From positions 62,648,370 through 62,712,369 of the forward strand of contig CM049307.1 in the NCBI GenBank assembly GCA_026874595.1: a stretch of DNA of 64,000 bases, written 5' to 3'. This document shows positions 31,463 through 43,440 of the stretch, one piece after another (the first letter of the stretch is position 1; each line of letters begins with the position of its first letter). Source of the stretch: Sipunculus nudus (taxonomy: Eukaryota; Annelida; Sipuncula; Golfingiida; Sipunculidae). The position numbers and the translations under genes are program-made. A model generated the notes under the pieces. The model was not told the origin of the DNA, did not search any database, and worked only from the letters and a program-made list of their open reading frames with translations.

Positions 31463-32760
31463 AATCAGCACCGCTGCCATAGTGGTCGTTGTATCGTAAG
31501 ACGTTCAGCAAATTTACGTCAGCTTTGGGGTTCATCCGTATTGTCAGTGTGTATTCACTGTTTGCCATCTTTGCACTCAGGTTGCCGTCAGAAATCTTTT
31601 TTTCCTGGACATCATTGACGGTCCCTGCTGTCGTCATTGTAGAGTCAGTGTCGCTCAGGGTGCCTTTAAAATCTGATTTTCCTGGGCATCATTGGCGATC
31701 AATGTTGTAATCATCACCAAAATATCAGTTTTGCTCAGACTGTACTGAAAAATTACTTCATCCTGAAGTTTGTTGACAGACTCTGGAGTACACCGTCATG
31801 CTAAACTTGTCATCCGCAAATTCCGTGTCAGTCTGGTCAGTAATTATCTCACCTAAGTACACTCTTCTTTACTCTCGGAATCTGTTTTTAAACCGTGGGC
31901 AAAAAAGAAGTCCATTGCCGCGGTCACTTCTGAGTCGTAAAATAATACACTGTCTTCAGGCCTTAAGGTTTTGTTCAGATGCTGCATCCAAGGTCATGTC
32001 AGCAGTGAAGTCTAATGGTGTCGTTTGTCTGCAAACGTCTGCCTGAGATGACTTCTTTTGCATGATTCCATCAATGATGCTGTCTGCTTTCGTCGTTGTA
32101 AGGTCAACTTCGCTCAGGTTGCCATTTAAAAAAATCTGATTTTCCTAGGCATCATTAAAGGCCCGTGTTGGCGCCATTGTAAAGTCATTATCGCTCAGAT
32201 GTATAGACAGTCTGGTCATCATGAAGGTCGTTGACAGACTCTGCTGTCAAATGACCGGCTATGCTGTCATCAGCTTGGAGTCAATTATGTCTCTCAGAAC
32301 CCGGCTGTTATCCGCTTTGTCTGGTGTTTGCTGAAGGATGCGGCTGTTGCAATTATGGAGTCACTGAGTGAGGACTCCTCGTTCAGGTCGCCAGCTAAAA
32401 CTTGGCTGATCAGGTCGTTCTTTTTAATGGCAAGACTGAGGTCCATCAATTTTGTTTGTTTAGAGTCACTCAGTGACTCCCTCTTGCTCAACCTATCGCC
32501 CGCACAATCATGGTCAATCTGGTCGTCGCTCATTGTCTCACCCAATGTGCAGTCTTCCTTATTCTCGGACTCTGTTCTTTAGTCGCCGACGTCGTCATTT
32601 TTGAGTGGTTGAGATAACACCGTCTAGACATGCCCCGTGTAACAACTTATTTTTCTGGTTTGACGCTCTAGCCAAAGTCGTGTCAGCGTTTAAGTCCGTC
32701 TGTTTGCAGATTTCTGTTTTAGAGACTTCTTCATGATTCCAGCTAAAACCGTGCATGTAC
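31463..32760 (-). pseudogene. Decayed repeat-rich coding sequence, unknown family
   Basis: On the minus strand, long stretches translate to plausible protein broken by frameshifts and stops. One begins TESENKEDCTLGETMSDDQI (about 32567 down) and runs on through LSKRESLSDSKQTKLMD to ITAGF-stop. Another includes NGNLSEVDLTTTKADSIIDG and IMQKKSSQADVCRQTTPLDF. A third has GTLSDTDSTMTTAGTV, NDVQEKKISDGNLS. The parts are related: TESENKEDC recurs as TDSESKEEC; GIMQKKSS as GIMKKSL; and LSDTDSTM as LSDNDFTM. This points to an ancestral protein with large internal repeats of Ser/Asp/Thr-rich sequence. I recognise no domain. The TIR element ending at 31460 abuts it. Confidence 0.45.
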
Positions 32761-34378
32761 TGCCATTGAATACATGTATGCAGGAGTTATCGCGCCACTT
32801 GGAATCGTTAATACTTCGTTACGAAGTTGCAATGCATTCCCATGTTTGAAATGGTAGAACAGACGCTACACACCGTCTGAAGCTGTCCTCAGTCCTGTTC
32901 CTTTGTCAGTCTGTCCTCTTGTCAGAACTCGGCCCGGTATCACTACAAATATAATATAATATAATATAAATACAACATAACAATTATAATGGTATGCAAG
33001 ATATCACATTTTACATAATACAGCACGACACAATACAACAAAGCATAGCGTTTTACTTTAAATGAATTCCTATATTTGCGAGGATACTTGATATAAACCT
33101 GATTAGACACAACATCAGAAATCATGGAAAATAAAAAAGGAAATAGTCTACAGTCCATTTGGTATTAAAAAAAGGCGGTGAGCGCAGGACTGCCAACCAT
33201 TGCGGAGGTGGATCGTGTGTCATATATAATTAAATATGCCTTTTAATAATGTTTGTCACGAAGTTTAACCGGGTTGGGCCATGCATAATCTGGCGCAGTG
33301 CTTCAGGCTAATTACATACTGTATCAATATATAGGTTACATGTACTGTTAAACATCACATAGAAACGCCTGTAACAAGCATATACTGATTCAAGTATATA
33401 TCTGATGCATACAAACGATGGCATAAGGTAAAGTCGGCCAAAATGACGTCATCGCATCGAGCGTGAAGGAAAACGACACGGGGCGCATGTGCGTGTTATA
33501 CATCGTCCTTCTTTTGGTTGCTACGCAACCCGCCAACCCTCATTGTTTCTGTTCTCGGGAGGGAGTCGGGATGTGCTTTATCTGATGAATTATGATCCAT
33601 ATTAATATTTAAAATAAATTCATATAGAAAATTGGAAATTGGAAATTCTATGATTCGTTAATACCACCCGAACAATAATGAAGTAAAAATAGATGAGAGA
33701 AAATCAGTGAGATCGGAATAACGACAGTTTATAGGAGCTTGTGGCCTTGCATATAACCCTTGTAGGGGCCGGACTGTGTATAGGTTCTTTACATCGGTTA
33801 CCGTCAAAGACAGTCCAATAGATACTCAAAAGTGCCGTTATGTCGATATGAATTTTGGTTTTGTCAGAAAATTAGACCCTGTGGTCTCCGCATTAGCACA
33901 TTGCATACATGTATTTCTAAAAAAATTACATTTAAAAGCAATTGGAGAAAAATAAACATGAAATCGAGTATTTAGTTCTCCGTATAGTGTGCCTACTCGA
34001 TATAATTAGTCGCATGAACCGTTATTGGTTGGCGTTATTCTGACCTAAAACATATAAAAACCCTGCTATATACTGACCCCACTAAAGCCTTCCAAAGGAA
34101 CGGACTTGTTGGATTCTCTGTTAACATCGGAATTGACCTTGTTTTGGACCAAAAATCAGCCATAAATAACAATTCAGAGACTCTGATATAGTATATTTTT
34201 TTATTTAATTATGTCCTTTCCAATATTTAAAGTTAAAACGCGTTCGATGGAATAGGAACGGTAACTGAAGGCGTTGGTGGTCATGGGGGCCAAAAAGGGT
34301 TAAAGCGGGTTCCTTATAGATATAATAACAGAAATAATATTATAAAAGAAATCTTGCATTTATACTTCCGCAGTGTCG
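32761..34378. other. Intergenic, no recognised genes
   Basis: It contains an (ATAAT)n-like run at about 32950-32975 and a CRE-like TGACGTCA at 33444-33451. Otherwise featureless. A potential AATAAA on the minus strand at about 34200-34205 could serve the candidate exon that ends at 34379. Confidence 0.4.
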
Positions 34379-34609
34379 TCATATCTTTGAAGCTGGTCGC
34401 TGGTACCCTTTCTGGTTCCCGTCGGTCCTCTGTGTATAAATCTTCTGCTCCAGTGCCCACGGGTGCACTCGATGTGCCTTAATCTCTCTGAAATATTTCG
34501 GCCGCTCTGCTAAAAACCCTGTGCAAGCCAGAAATACTGTATGAAACTGAACGTCAAGTTCAGTGTCTTCACGGTCGTCAAGGAGGTACAATGACGTAAC
34601 AACATGAAC
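34379..34609 (-). CDS. Candidate terminal coding exon of an unrecognised gene
   Basis: A minus-strand frame of 76 codons runs from an acceptor-like TTCAG (34612-34610) to TGA at 34379. It begins VHVVTSLYLLDDREDTELDV, continues FHTVFLACTGFLAERPKYF and ends with a basic tail, GNQKGYQRPASKI. Composition and lack of low complexity make it look coding. It starts in phase 0. I cannot assign a family. It may be the last exon of a gene that begins at 38286 (same strand), see the entries at 35033 and 37978. Confidence 0.4.
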   Translation of the reverse strand, partial: VHVVTSLYLLDDREDTELDVQFHTVFLACTGFLAERPKYFREIKAHRVHPWALEQKIYTQRTDGNQKGYQRPASKI

Positions 34610-34732
34610 CTGAATTCCTTAAAAACTGAAAAAATGACTGTGGCTTTAGTATACGAAAATATATCACTTTCAAAGTGTGTATATAATTTTGTAAAAGCGC
34701 AGTATTAGCCGGAATCGAAATAAGTACTGAAA

Positions 34733-34783
<51 letters not shown>

Positions 34784-35032
34784 TATATATAGACACATGT
34801 TAAACAAAGATTTTGTGAAAATATCAATTAATCTATTTCCTGAAATTTTCAGTAAACACATGAAATTTCTAATCTACTCATAGGCTTCATATATTTAATG
34901 AACATCTTAATAAATACAAGTTTATCCTGAAAGGAAGGGGTAATATCTACTTAAATATCCTGATGGGTGTCTAAGGATGAATGCTGAATAGTTACAAATA
35001 ATCTATGGTTATGTCATTTTAACATTACTAAC

Positions 35033-35677
35033 CGGTGGGATGGTATGAGTGGTCTCCACCTAACTTCAACACAGTGACATACTGTATGGGATTCAGGGAA
35101 ATGTGAATGCAAGCAGTTGTTCCAAACCATGAATAAGTTTTCCGAGATTAAACTAATGGGTCGTTTAGGCCTATACATTGTATGAATACTATTATAATAT
35201 GTCAGACCCCATATAGAAAAAAATAATACCACCGTGGAAGGCCTTGATTCAGGGTAACAAACTGGTTCTGTCGTGATATATACATAATCGTTGTTGCCGA
35301 CAGATGGCGTTGGCATAGCCCTTTCGTAAAACAGTTATAATTAACTCTGGGTTTATACTTTGCTTCATTTGCGATAGTTCAAGACCAAAAAAGTGCATAT
35401 CCAAGGCGTGACCACAGAGGAGTGTCCGTGACAAAAGTCAAGTGCGACCACCGTCAGTTATAACAGAGACTGATTTTCTCAAGTGCAGGTCGAATCAATT
35501 AAGTGGTCATATTATTCAATGATACACAGATGGATCAATTGCAATAATTACATAGAGTATTTACTCTATTGTTTTGCTAGGGAAAATAAATAAGAATACT
35601 TTAACTTGTATTCAGAAGAGGAATACTGATGATGATGCAAAACTGTTCTGTTGTTGGCATGAATTCTAACGATAAAG

Positions 35678-35757
<80 letters not shown>

Positions 35758-36145
35758 GGAATTGGTTTTAATGCCATTCCCGGATCAAAGTGCCCAATAC
35801 ATAGCAGTTAAGCAGATATATATTCATGAAATACATCAATGCATCATTGATACTACCCGCAATTCATGAACATTATAATGCATTTATGTATATATATATA
35901 GTGTATATATATATACATGTATATACATACACACACAAATACACACACACACACATACTATGAGATCACTTGCATTCATTTGATAATACAGATCCAGGTC
36001 TTTCTTCCTAAATAAAGTTATTCTTAGTGTTGTATAGAAATATGTTATTTTACAACGGTATCAATTTCTTCAAGCTCAGGCCTGCAGGGGAATGACTCCT
36101 CTTGGAAATTACATTCTCTTGGTGAATAACATCCATGGAAAAAGG
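35033..36145 (-). other. Two candidate internal exons on the minus strand
   Basis: Segment 36145-36054 is flanked by AG (36147-36146) and GTAAAA; it reads FFHGCYSPRECNFQEESFPC, then RPELEEIDTV, and ends in phase 0. Segment 35081-35033 is flanked by CATACAG and GTTAGT and reads YVTVLKLGGDHSYHPT, starting in phase 0 and ending in phase 1. Both look protein-like, but short open frames between splice-like sites arise by chance in AT-rich DNA, and the 35033 segment does not join in phase to the exon at 34609. An (AT)n block lies at 35681-35755, between them. Confidence 0.2.
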
Positions 36146-36706
36146 CTATAATTAGGATGATAGGTCCGTCAGTATGGTCCGCCATAGTATATTGGGCGTA
36201 TTTTCATCTGAGGCGTGTGTTGTTCTCAAAGTTTATGATAGATATGGCTGATAACTGGTATATTTTTGACTGGCCAAGATTGTAAAGCTAATAAGTATAT
36301 GTCCTGCCATCTGGTGGGAAATAGTATTAATAATTCATGGTTCTATGACTGTCATGCAATGGGTTATGAGCCAGCCCAGATATTCCTAACTCAGTTACTT
36401 CTATCAAGGCAATGAGTAATGTTTTATTTTACATTATTTAGTAGCAGTTATAACCATTTATGGCCTGGTAGGCCTGACATATTTTCTCACAAGACTCCTA
36501 TAAATCTTTTACCTCAAGGCCTGTTTTTTTTTTTTTTTAAATTATAACATTGTATAAAATATTAAAATAACAGTGATTTAGTCGTAATGAAACATGTATA
36601 TGAAGCTCCATGTTTGTTGACCATCAAATATAGTTTGGCGTGTTGACTATGAACCATCTGTGTTCGTCATCGACAATGCGGTATATTAAATCAACATAAT
36701 GTTGAT

Positions 36707-36863
36707 GTATTGACCAGCGACAATGCGTTGTCGTATTGAGCCTCGGCCACGTATCGACAGTGTTGACCATCGGCCAGGCACTGTCGTGTTGACCCTCTGC
36801 CAGACATTTACATGTTCACCCTCGAAAAGGCGTTGACGTGTTGATGACCGACCATTGGATAAC
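36707..36863. repeat. 26-bp minisatellite, six units
   Basis: Consecutive units start at 36707, 36733, 36760, 36786, 36812 and 36838 (one is 27 bp). The consensus is about GTGTTGACCATCGGCCAGGC, followed by something like GTTGAC. Related partial units occur upstream (about 36610-36700) and again at 36981-37030. Identity between units is moderate. Every unit carries a TTGAC core. Noncoding. Confidence 0.8.
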
Positions 36864-37666
36864 GTGTTAGTTTAGTTGGAGCATATTAATTTAGTTCAAT
36901 TAAAAACGTAGCAGTATTTGCTACTCTATAGGTTCTCTTCAACTCTCATATGATGATAGTAATACATCCATTTGTGATGGTTCATCATCAACCAGGCGTT
37001 GACGTGTTGACCATTCACCAGATGACGTAGGCCTATCGTCTAATCACGTGTTGACTCTTAAAGCCATCACCTGTATATTATTCATAGCATGGCATTGCGC
37101 ACGTGGAATATCATTATATATGATATAGTATTATATATGATATATCATCCTATAAAACATGTATATCAAATATGATATATTAAATGCATGTATGTATGCG
37201 TGACCTAATAAAAGGACTCATATGATACAACATGAAAAACCCACATGCACACACATTATTTATTTCAAATTCATATAGTAGTTCGTACACAATCATCGGT
37301 TTGTGGGAAAATAAGGAACTAATTGACCCTTAACATAAGAAAGTTGTGGTAATCATTTACAGGAGTAGGCCGCATCATGAGATACCGGTCTGTGTCTGGC
37401 TTTGTGTGTGCACGGGTCCATATAGTACATTAACAAGTGAACAATGAAGAAGCCAGACAAAATGAGATTCATCTCATGCATGTATAAACACGCCACCTGT
37501 CAGGCGTTAAATATACACAGAACTAATAGAATGAGTCAGAGTATTGATTGGAAGCGAAAGAAGTGTAGCGTGGAACAGACAAACACGTGACCCCGCGACC
37601 TGAGTCGTATTGCACAAGTACGCCTAATAAGTAATAAAAAAGATTGTTTATTGACAAATCACTCAC

Positions 37667-37712
37667 AGCATATTTTATTCCACAGGCTGTTCCAAACACC
37701 TGCACACTTTTC
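37667..37712 (-). other. Candidate micro-exon
   Basis: Segment 37712-37667 lies between a CATTAG acceptor and a strong GTGAGT donor. It reads (K)KSVQVFGTACGIKYA. It begins with one leftover base, which fits a preceding exon ending at 37991 (AA before GTCAAT), and ends in phase 0. Support is only splice consensus and phase, so it is speculative. Confidence 0.2.
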
Positions 37713-37977
37713 CTAATGATGTTGCACTATATTGAATCAAGTAACAAGTTAATGTTCGACATTTATGTCATAAACTTGCAGATATAGGTTTTATATGTAC
37801 CACATCCTTGCATTTTCTTTCCCACGGTCCAGTTATATATTTTTGTATTTACACAATGATATTTGTATCTTTATATCACGTGTGGCAGACCAAATTAACC
37901 ATCACGTTATATATTGTGCGTATAGTTAAACGAGACTCATGTTAATGATATAGTCACGCATGTTTTCTAAATACTGA

Positions 37978-38286
37978 TTATGATATTGACTTGCTTTGGG
38001 TAGAGTTTTCCTTTTCATCTTGAATCACTTCCTTTGCGACATCTTGTGCCTCGATATCTTCCATGCGAGCAGCGACATGTCCGTAAAGTTCCTTCTCAGC
38101 GTTTTCCACGACGTGATTGTGAAGCGGATATGACGTCACTTCCTGTTCTGAAGATAAGCGATGTTTTTCCTTACGAATTTGGTCTGAGTTCTCGTGTATG
38201 TTCGCAAATCCAGAGAGGATTATGAGTATTATTACCAGTATCAGCAAGTACCGTGCCGCCAGGGCTATTCGTGGCGGCACCTCCAT
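37978..38286 (-). CDS. Small type II membrane protein ORF, or first exon of an unrecognised gene
   Basis: A 102-residue frame starts at an ATG in strong context (AAAG ATG G) with an in-frame TGA 21 bases upstream. A basic N-terminus leads into one transmembrane segment (about 12-30; LLILVIILIIL), then a hydrophilic Glu/Lys/Asp-rich stem-like tail. This layout matches the anchor and stem of the glycosyltransferases around it, all on the same strand, but there is no catalytic domain in frame. Either the frame ends naturally at 37978, or it splices (weak donor GTCAAT after 37991) into exons downstream such as 37712-37667. It could also be the 5' remnant of a lost transferase. Confidence 0.42.
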   Translation of the reverse strand: MEVPPRIALAARYLLILVIILIILSGFANIHENSDQIRKEKHRLSSEQEVTSYPLHNHVVENAEKELYGHVAARMEDIEAQDVAKEVIQDEKENSTQSKSIS

Positions 38287-39108
38287 CTTTAAAATTACAG
38301 TTGCTCTCTCTCATGCGACCATATTGTTCCACAGATCATTAGAACTGATGCGTCGGCATGCGCTTCTCAAGCACCTGTGCAATTCATCGATTTGACTCCT
38401 ACTCACGCGCAACTGTTTCAATACGGGACGCATATATCAACTCCGGCTATTGTAAATATCAGGACTCAAATGTAGAGAACACGGATATGGTTTCGCCATC
38501 TGGTTACTAAATGCACGAACAGCTATCGGATCCCGTCTCCTGTGTTGCCAACAAGAACCCTTATCTCTCCCGCTGGCAAATTCACAACATATAAAATTAC
38601 CACATTTATGCGGTTTCATTTTATCTTACTTTTCTTTGCCCGTGTCAGTGGTTGCATCACCCATGTAGACGTGTTGGAGCGCTTGCTTTATCTGTTCCGA
38701 AGTGTGCCTATCGCGTTCAGTTTGTCTGTGTGAACTGCTGTGTTGTGGGCAAGTGGCCGTGTGCTCAGATTGTTACCCGAAGTGTGACGGGCGATCTGTG
38801 CTGTATTGTAAGGAGGTACATGCATGGTAAAATACGTATCCATCATATCAAGTTTATTCCAGTCGTTATTACGGATCCGTGTTTATCTGTATCTGAAAAA
38901 AAGGTTACGATTCTGCTATTCACGGCAGCTGATTTTACATTTATAGCAGAGTCCATCAATCAACGCTTACTTTCCTGATTAACGCCACTATGATGTTTTG
39001 AGATCCGTGTGTGTGTATGTCTTCTGATTACTCATGAGTCTTTCCCTACGAGTCTATCATAAAATATCATAGGTAAAATCAAATAATGTTTTCATATAAA
39101 TATATTAG

Positions 39109-39141
<33 letters not shown>

Positions 39142-39249
39142 AAACATTGTATATTTATATATACGCGTTATTAACGTCCATGTATATACATTTACATTAA
39201 TGGTGCATTGTACTGCCGTACCTGTCCGCGTCTATCGCAGTGCGATAAC

Positions 39250-40720
39250 AAAACGAGCAGCCATAAATATAACTATAAACGACCATCTCAATTTTGCTAC
39301 CATTATTTTACATTTAGTATTTATTACTTATTATTTATTAAGTATTTATGCACACGAGCATTTGTACTGTTGTTCATTGTGTATCTAACAGATATATTTA
39401 TATATATAGGAAAGTAAACTTTTTTATTTTTGTTTAGGAAAATGGATACGTCAGCGTGAAGCAATTATCATGAAAACATGTAAATCCTTCACCACATGTA
39501 TTGTGTACTGACAAGACTGATCTTTTTGAAAGGAGGTGACAATCGCTTCTGACCCCCTTCTGACCTATGACTCGTAAACCGCGTCCATGATCGCACGGTC
39601 TACTGAAATTGTATCCAACTTCCGAGAGGGGTCTCTGTCCGTTCATGGAGTGCAGCTCAGACGTAAAAAAAGTAATGCTCCATTTTTTAACATTCCATTG
39701 GCGATGACAAATATCTCTATTATTGCATTTACATGGACAATATAGAAATTTACTTAAGAGTACTTTTTTCTTAATCATATTAACGATATGGTGTGTATTC
39801 CCGTTTCACCTAGTTTAATAATACAACATGAAGAATATAAAGGCACGTGTAGGCCCAATGAAGCAAACCAGTATTAAAACAGTCCATTGTATCTTAGAAA
39901 TCAATAATACATTTTTCTTATTATTTATGAGGGGAATAGTTTCCGCAAAAATAAAGTACACTTAGATTAAAAAAAAATAATGTTTAAAAATTATGATTCG
40001 GTTTTCACTGACAAAGTCATTAATAAAGGCAACATCTATTGGTAAGCAGGATTATATAATATTGATTACTTCTCATTTATAAATACGTTTGCAATCACGG
40101 GGATTTAGAAATGAGAAGCTCGTTCATATAGTTGCTCCACCAGTCACCAGACAGCGATACTTGTTGAACCCCGAGTCCACCCTGTTCACAAAATTCAAGA
40201 TGTATTCTCTCTCTCTCTCTCAATAAATAGGATAAATGAGCCTTTACATGTATATACATACATACATACATACATACATACATACATACATGTTAACCAA
40301 ATTTACATGTAGTGAATGCTTAATTATATGTCTGTGAAAGTTGATTTTATAAGGACGTTTTTAACTATGTAACTCTAACTGGAACAAAACCATTCTTCGA
40401 AGTAATAATTTGAGGAAGACAGAATAACGGTTCAGAAAGAGGGTACTTCTGCCTGTCTCTCTATCTCTCGATCTCACAAAATAATTGGTCTCGTACCTAT
40501 ATCTCATATCTCAGCGACACGGCGTGTTAGTGATACATTTACAGAGCTGTTTCGAACATCTTGGGGTGGGGGGTGGGGGGTAGAGGGAGCAATATATTTG
40601 TCAAGCTATACCAAGGATTGTCTCATATGAGTGAGTAAAACTAATCATATTATTCATAAAGCACAGAAAACAAGATAAATAAAAACAAGTGCAAGGGATG
40701 AAAGTTTCGTAGTTTTAAAG
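39250..40720. repeat. Segmental duplication, copy A
   Basis: Sequence from about 39250 to 40720 is recognisably the same as 41385-43590 in the same orientation. Shared blocks include CGTAAACCGCG(T/A)CCATGA(T/C)CGCACGGTCT, CATGGAGTGCAGC(T/G)CAGACGTAAA, GAGAAGCTCG(G)TTCA, CCACCCTGTTCACA, and AGAAAGAGGGTACTTCTG, in the same order. Identity is roughly 75-85 percent by eye. An open frame at 39434-39778 lies inside but is broken by a stop in the other copy, so I do not call it a gene. It holds an (ACAT)n run at 40254-40290. Poly-G follows outside at 40939-40953. Confidence 0.8.
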
Positions 40721-41721
40721 TTAATTGGACAACAATTAGCCTTATGTGTATAACAACATTCATAACAGCAATTAACGGTGGAATCACAGTGAGTGTTTTT
40801 TCAGTTGTCCACAGGAATCCCTCTGCGAGGGCTCTAAAGACCAGATACCGTGTTGATTCATGTAGCTGTTCCGTTTATTGTTCACCGCGTGCATTTGGTA
40901 ACATGATTTCCATCTGAAAGGTTCCATCAGAATACCGGGGGGGGGGGGGGGGGTGACACGTATAACGACACTGTGCAATTTATTTTCATGACACTTTCCT
41001 CCCAATTCAAGTTGATATAGCGTATTCAAGCGCATTTTAATTTGGGTATACTGGTATGTGACATTGACTGTCGGCAGTATTGGTTGGGGCAAGAGGGAAA
41101 TAATATTTAGAATGTTTATCTTGGAAGCGTGTTTTTTGGTGACATTAGGGACGCACGAAATACGTGACATTTGACATTTGGCGTGACACTGATAGTGGTG
41201 ATAGCGTTTATCAGTGTGGTAGCCTTATCACTGTTGATATTGTATTTGCGTCACGTTTGCTAAGATTGGTGATCGGTTGTTATGATAATGGACGGATCGG
41301 TAATATTTGCTGCTTGGTATGGAAAAAATAGGCATAACACGTAAGATAAAAGAAAGATTTAAAGAGGAATTAAACATTTTATTAACAAAACGAACAATCA
41401 TAATATAACTATATACGACCATTTGCTACCAGTACTTTTCATTAAGAATTTATTCACACTTTCATTTATACAAAGTATATATAGGAAAGCAAACTTTTCA
41501 TTAGTATTCTGGAAAATTGATGAGTAAACGTAAAGCATTTATCATGACAAAACATGTGAAATATTCCACATTAGTTTTGTGCACTGACAAAACTGATCTT
41601 TTCGGAAGGAGGTGACAATCGTTCTAGACCTCCATCTGGCCTACGACTCGTAAACCGCGACCATGACCGCACGGTCTGCTCATATTGTATTCAACTTGAC
41701 GTTAGGGTCTCTGCCCTTTTA

Positions 41722-42270
41722 AGCCTCGGTCACAACCCACTGCGGTCACCGCACACCGTAGAGTACCGCACGGTTTTTGGGACCGCAGGAATACATAAGC
41801 CTCGGTCACAACCCGCTGCGGCCACCGCACACCGTAGATCACCTTTCGGTTTTTTAAACCGCAGGAATACTTATGAGGTGGACAGGCGGGAACGGCACGG
41901 TGTCTTCCTCATTCTGACGGCCGTCGCACGGTAAAGTAAGCTAACCCTGCTGACGCCGCAAGCTCACCTTTCGGAAGCCGCAAAGACCCCTTACGACAGC
42001 CGCAGGTACGCCTTACGTCCCTCGGGTAGCCGAGTAGGCATTAAAAATCGCACGGTTATCCTACGACCTCCGTACGTCTACTGTACGATGACCGTACGGA
42101 GCCCGTAGGTGGCTGGCTGACGCACGGCCGCAGCATCAACTTAAGCGCTTGCGCTAATGTCAGTTACGGTCGTTGCGGAGTCCCTGCGGCACGGTTGCCG
42201 TGCGTCTACCGCACGGAATAGCCCAAAACACTCGCCGTACGGCGACCGTATCCCGGTTGTGACCTAGGCT
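41722..42270. mobile_element. 549-bp MITE, PIF/Harbinger-like
   Basis: The ends AGCCTCGGTCACAACC and GGTTGTGACCTAGGCT are inverted repeats with one mismatch. They are flanked by a TTA direct repeat (41719-41721 and 42271-42273), the target duplication expected for PIF/Harbinger. The paralogous site in copy A (near 39650, CTCTGTCCGTTCATGGAG) lacks the element and has one copy of the site. The interior is GC-rich against an AT-rich background, full of CCGCACGG/CGTACGG motifs, and the left 76 bp is tandemly duplicated (41721 and 41797). No coding capacity. Confidence 0.85.
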
Positions 42271-42959
42271 TTATGGAGTGCAGCGCAGACGTAAAGAAAA
42301 GTATGTCCCTTTTATCACTTTCCGTTGGCGATATCAAATATCTCTTTAATTGCATTTACATTGACAATATGAAAAATACAGTACTTTTTATTCTTAATCA
42401 TACTATTGATATGGTGTGTATTCCAGCTTCACCTAGTTTAATTATGCATGAAAAATATAAATGTATGCCCAAAGAAGCAAACCAGTATAAAAAATTTTCC
42501 ATTTTATCTTAGAAATTGAATAATACATTTTCTTATTATTTATCAGCTGTAAAGTTTCCGCATAAATATAACACACTTACATTTTAACAGTATAATCCTT
42601 GCGATTCGGTTATCGTTAGACAAAGTCAGTAGCAAAGACAACGTCTATTGTTAATCAATGTCATATAATATCGATTACATCAGATACAAACTTGGGCAAT
42701 CAATGGGATTTAGATATGAGAAGCTCGGTTCAGATATTGCTCATTCAGTCACCATAGGGCGTTTGGTGCTACTTTTTCCGATACCTGTCGAGCCCCGAAC
42801 CCACCCTGTTCACATTTAAAGATGTATTCTCTCTGAGGTATGCAATGAAGATTTTATAAAAGACGCTTATTTCTATGTAACTGTAGCTGGAATAAAATTT
42901 GTCTTCGACTTAATCATCTGGGGTAGACAGAATAACGGATAAGAAAGAGGGTACTTCTG

Positions 42960-43033
42960 TCTTTCTGTCTCACTCTGTCTGTCTCACTCTGTCTGTCTCT
43001 TAGTCTGTCTGCAAGTCCGTCTGTCTGCCTGTC

Positions 43034-43068
<35 letters not shown>

Positions 43069-43398
43069 CAGTCAATAGAATAAATGAGACTTTACATGTT
43101 TATAGATACGTACATACATATTTACCATGTTCCCACAAAATTAATGCCCCATTTTGTGTATGAGGAAGTTGATTTTATAATAGACGCTTATCACTCTGTA
43201 ACTGTAGCTGGAACAAAACCTTTCTTCGACTTTATAATCTGAGATAGACAGAGTAACGGGTAAGAAAGAGGGTACTTCTGTCTGTCTCACTTTGTCTGTC
43301 TCACTCTGTCAGTCTCTCTGTCTGTCTGCCAGTCTGTCTGTCTGTCTTTCTCCATCTCAGGGACAAAGGGTGACAGTCAATTACAGGACTGTTTCGAA

Positions 43399-43437
<39 letters not shown>
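42960..43437. repeat. (CTGT)n and (CT)n microsatellites
   Basis: CTGT-rich tracts cover about 42960-43070 and 43275-43350, one in each half of the re-duplicated unit. A pure (CT)n run covers about 43402-43437. Confidence 0.9.

Positions 43438-43440
<3 letters not shown>

Noticed and set aside
39434..39778. 114-residue minus-strand frame in duplication copy A
   Set aside because: The equivalent region in copy B has a stop and is split by a MITE; not convincing as a gene.
42960..43440. CRISPR-like regular repeats
   Set aside because: These are CTGT and CT microsatellites in a eukaryotic context, with no spacer structure.
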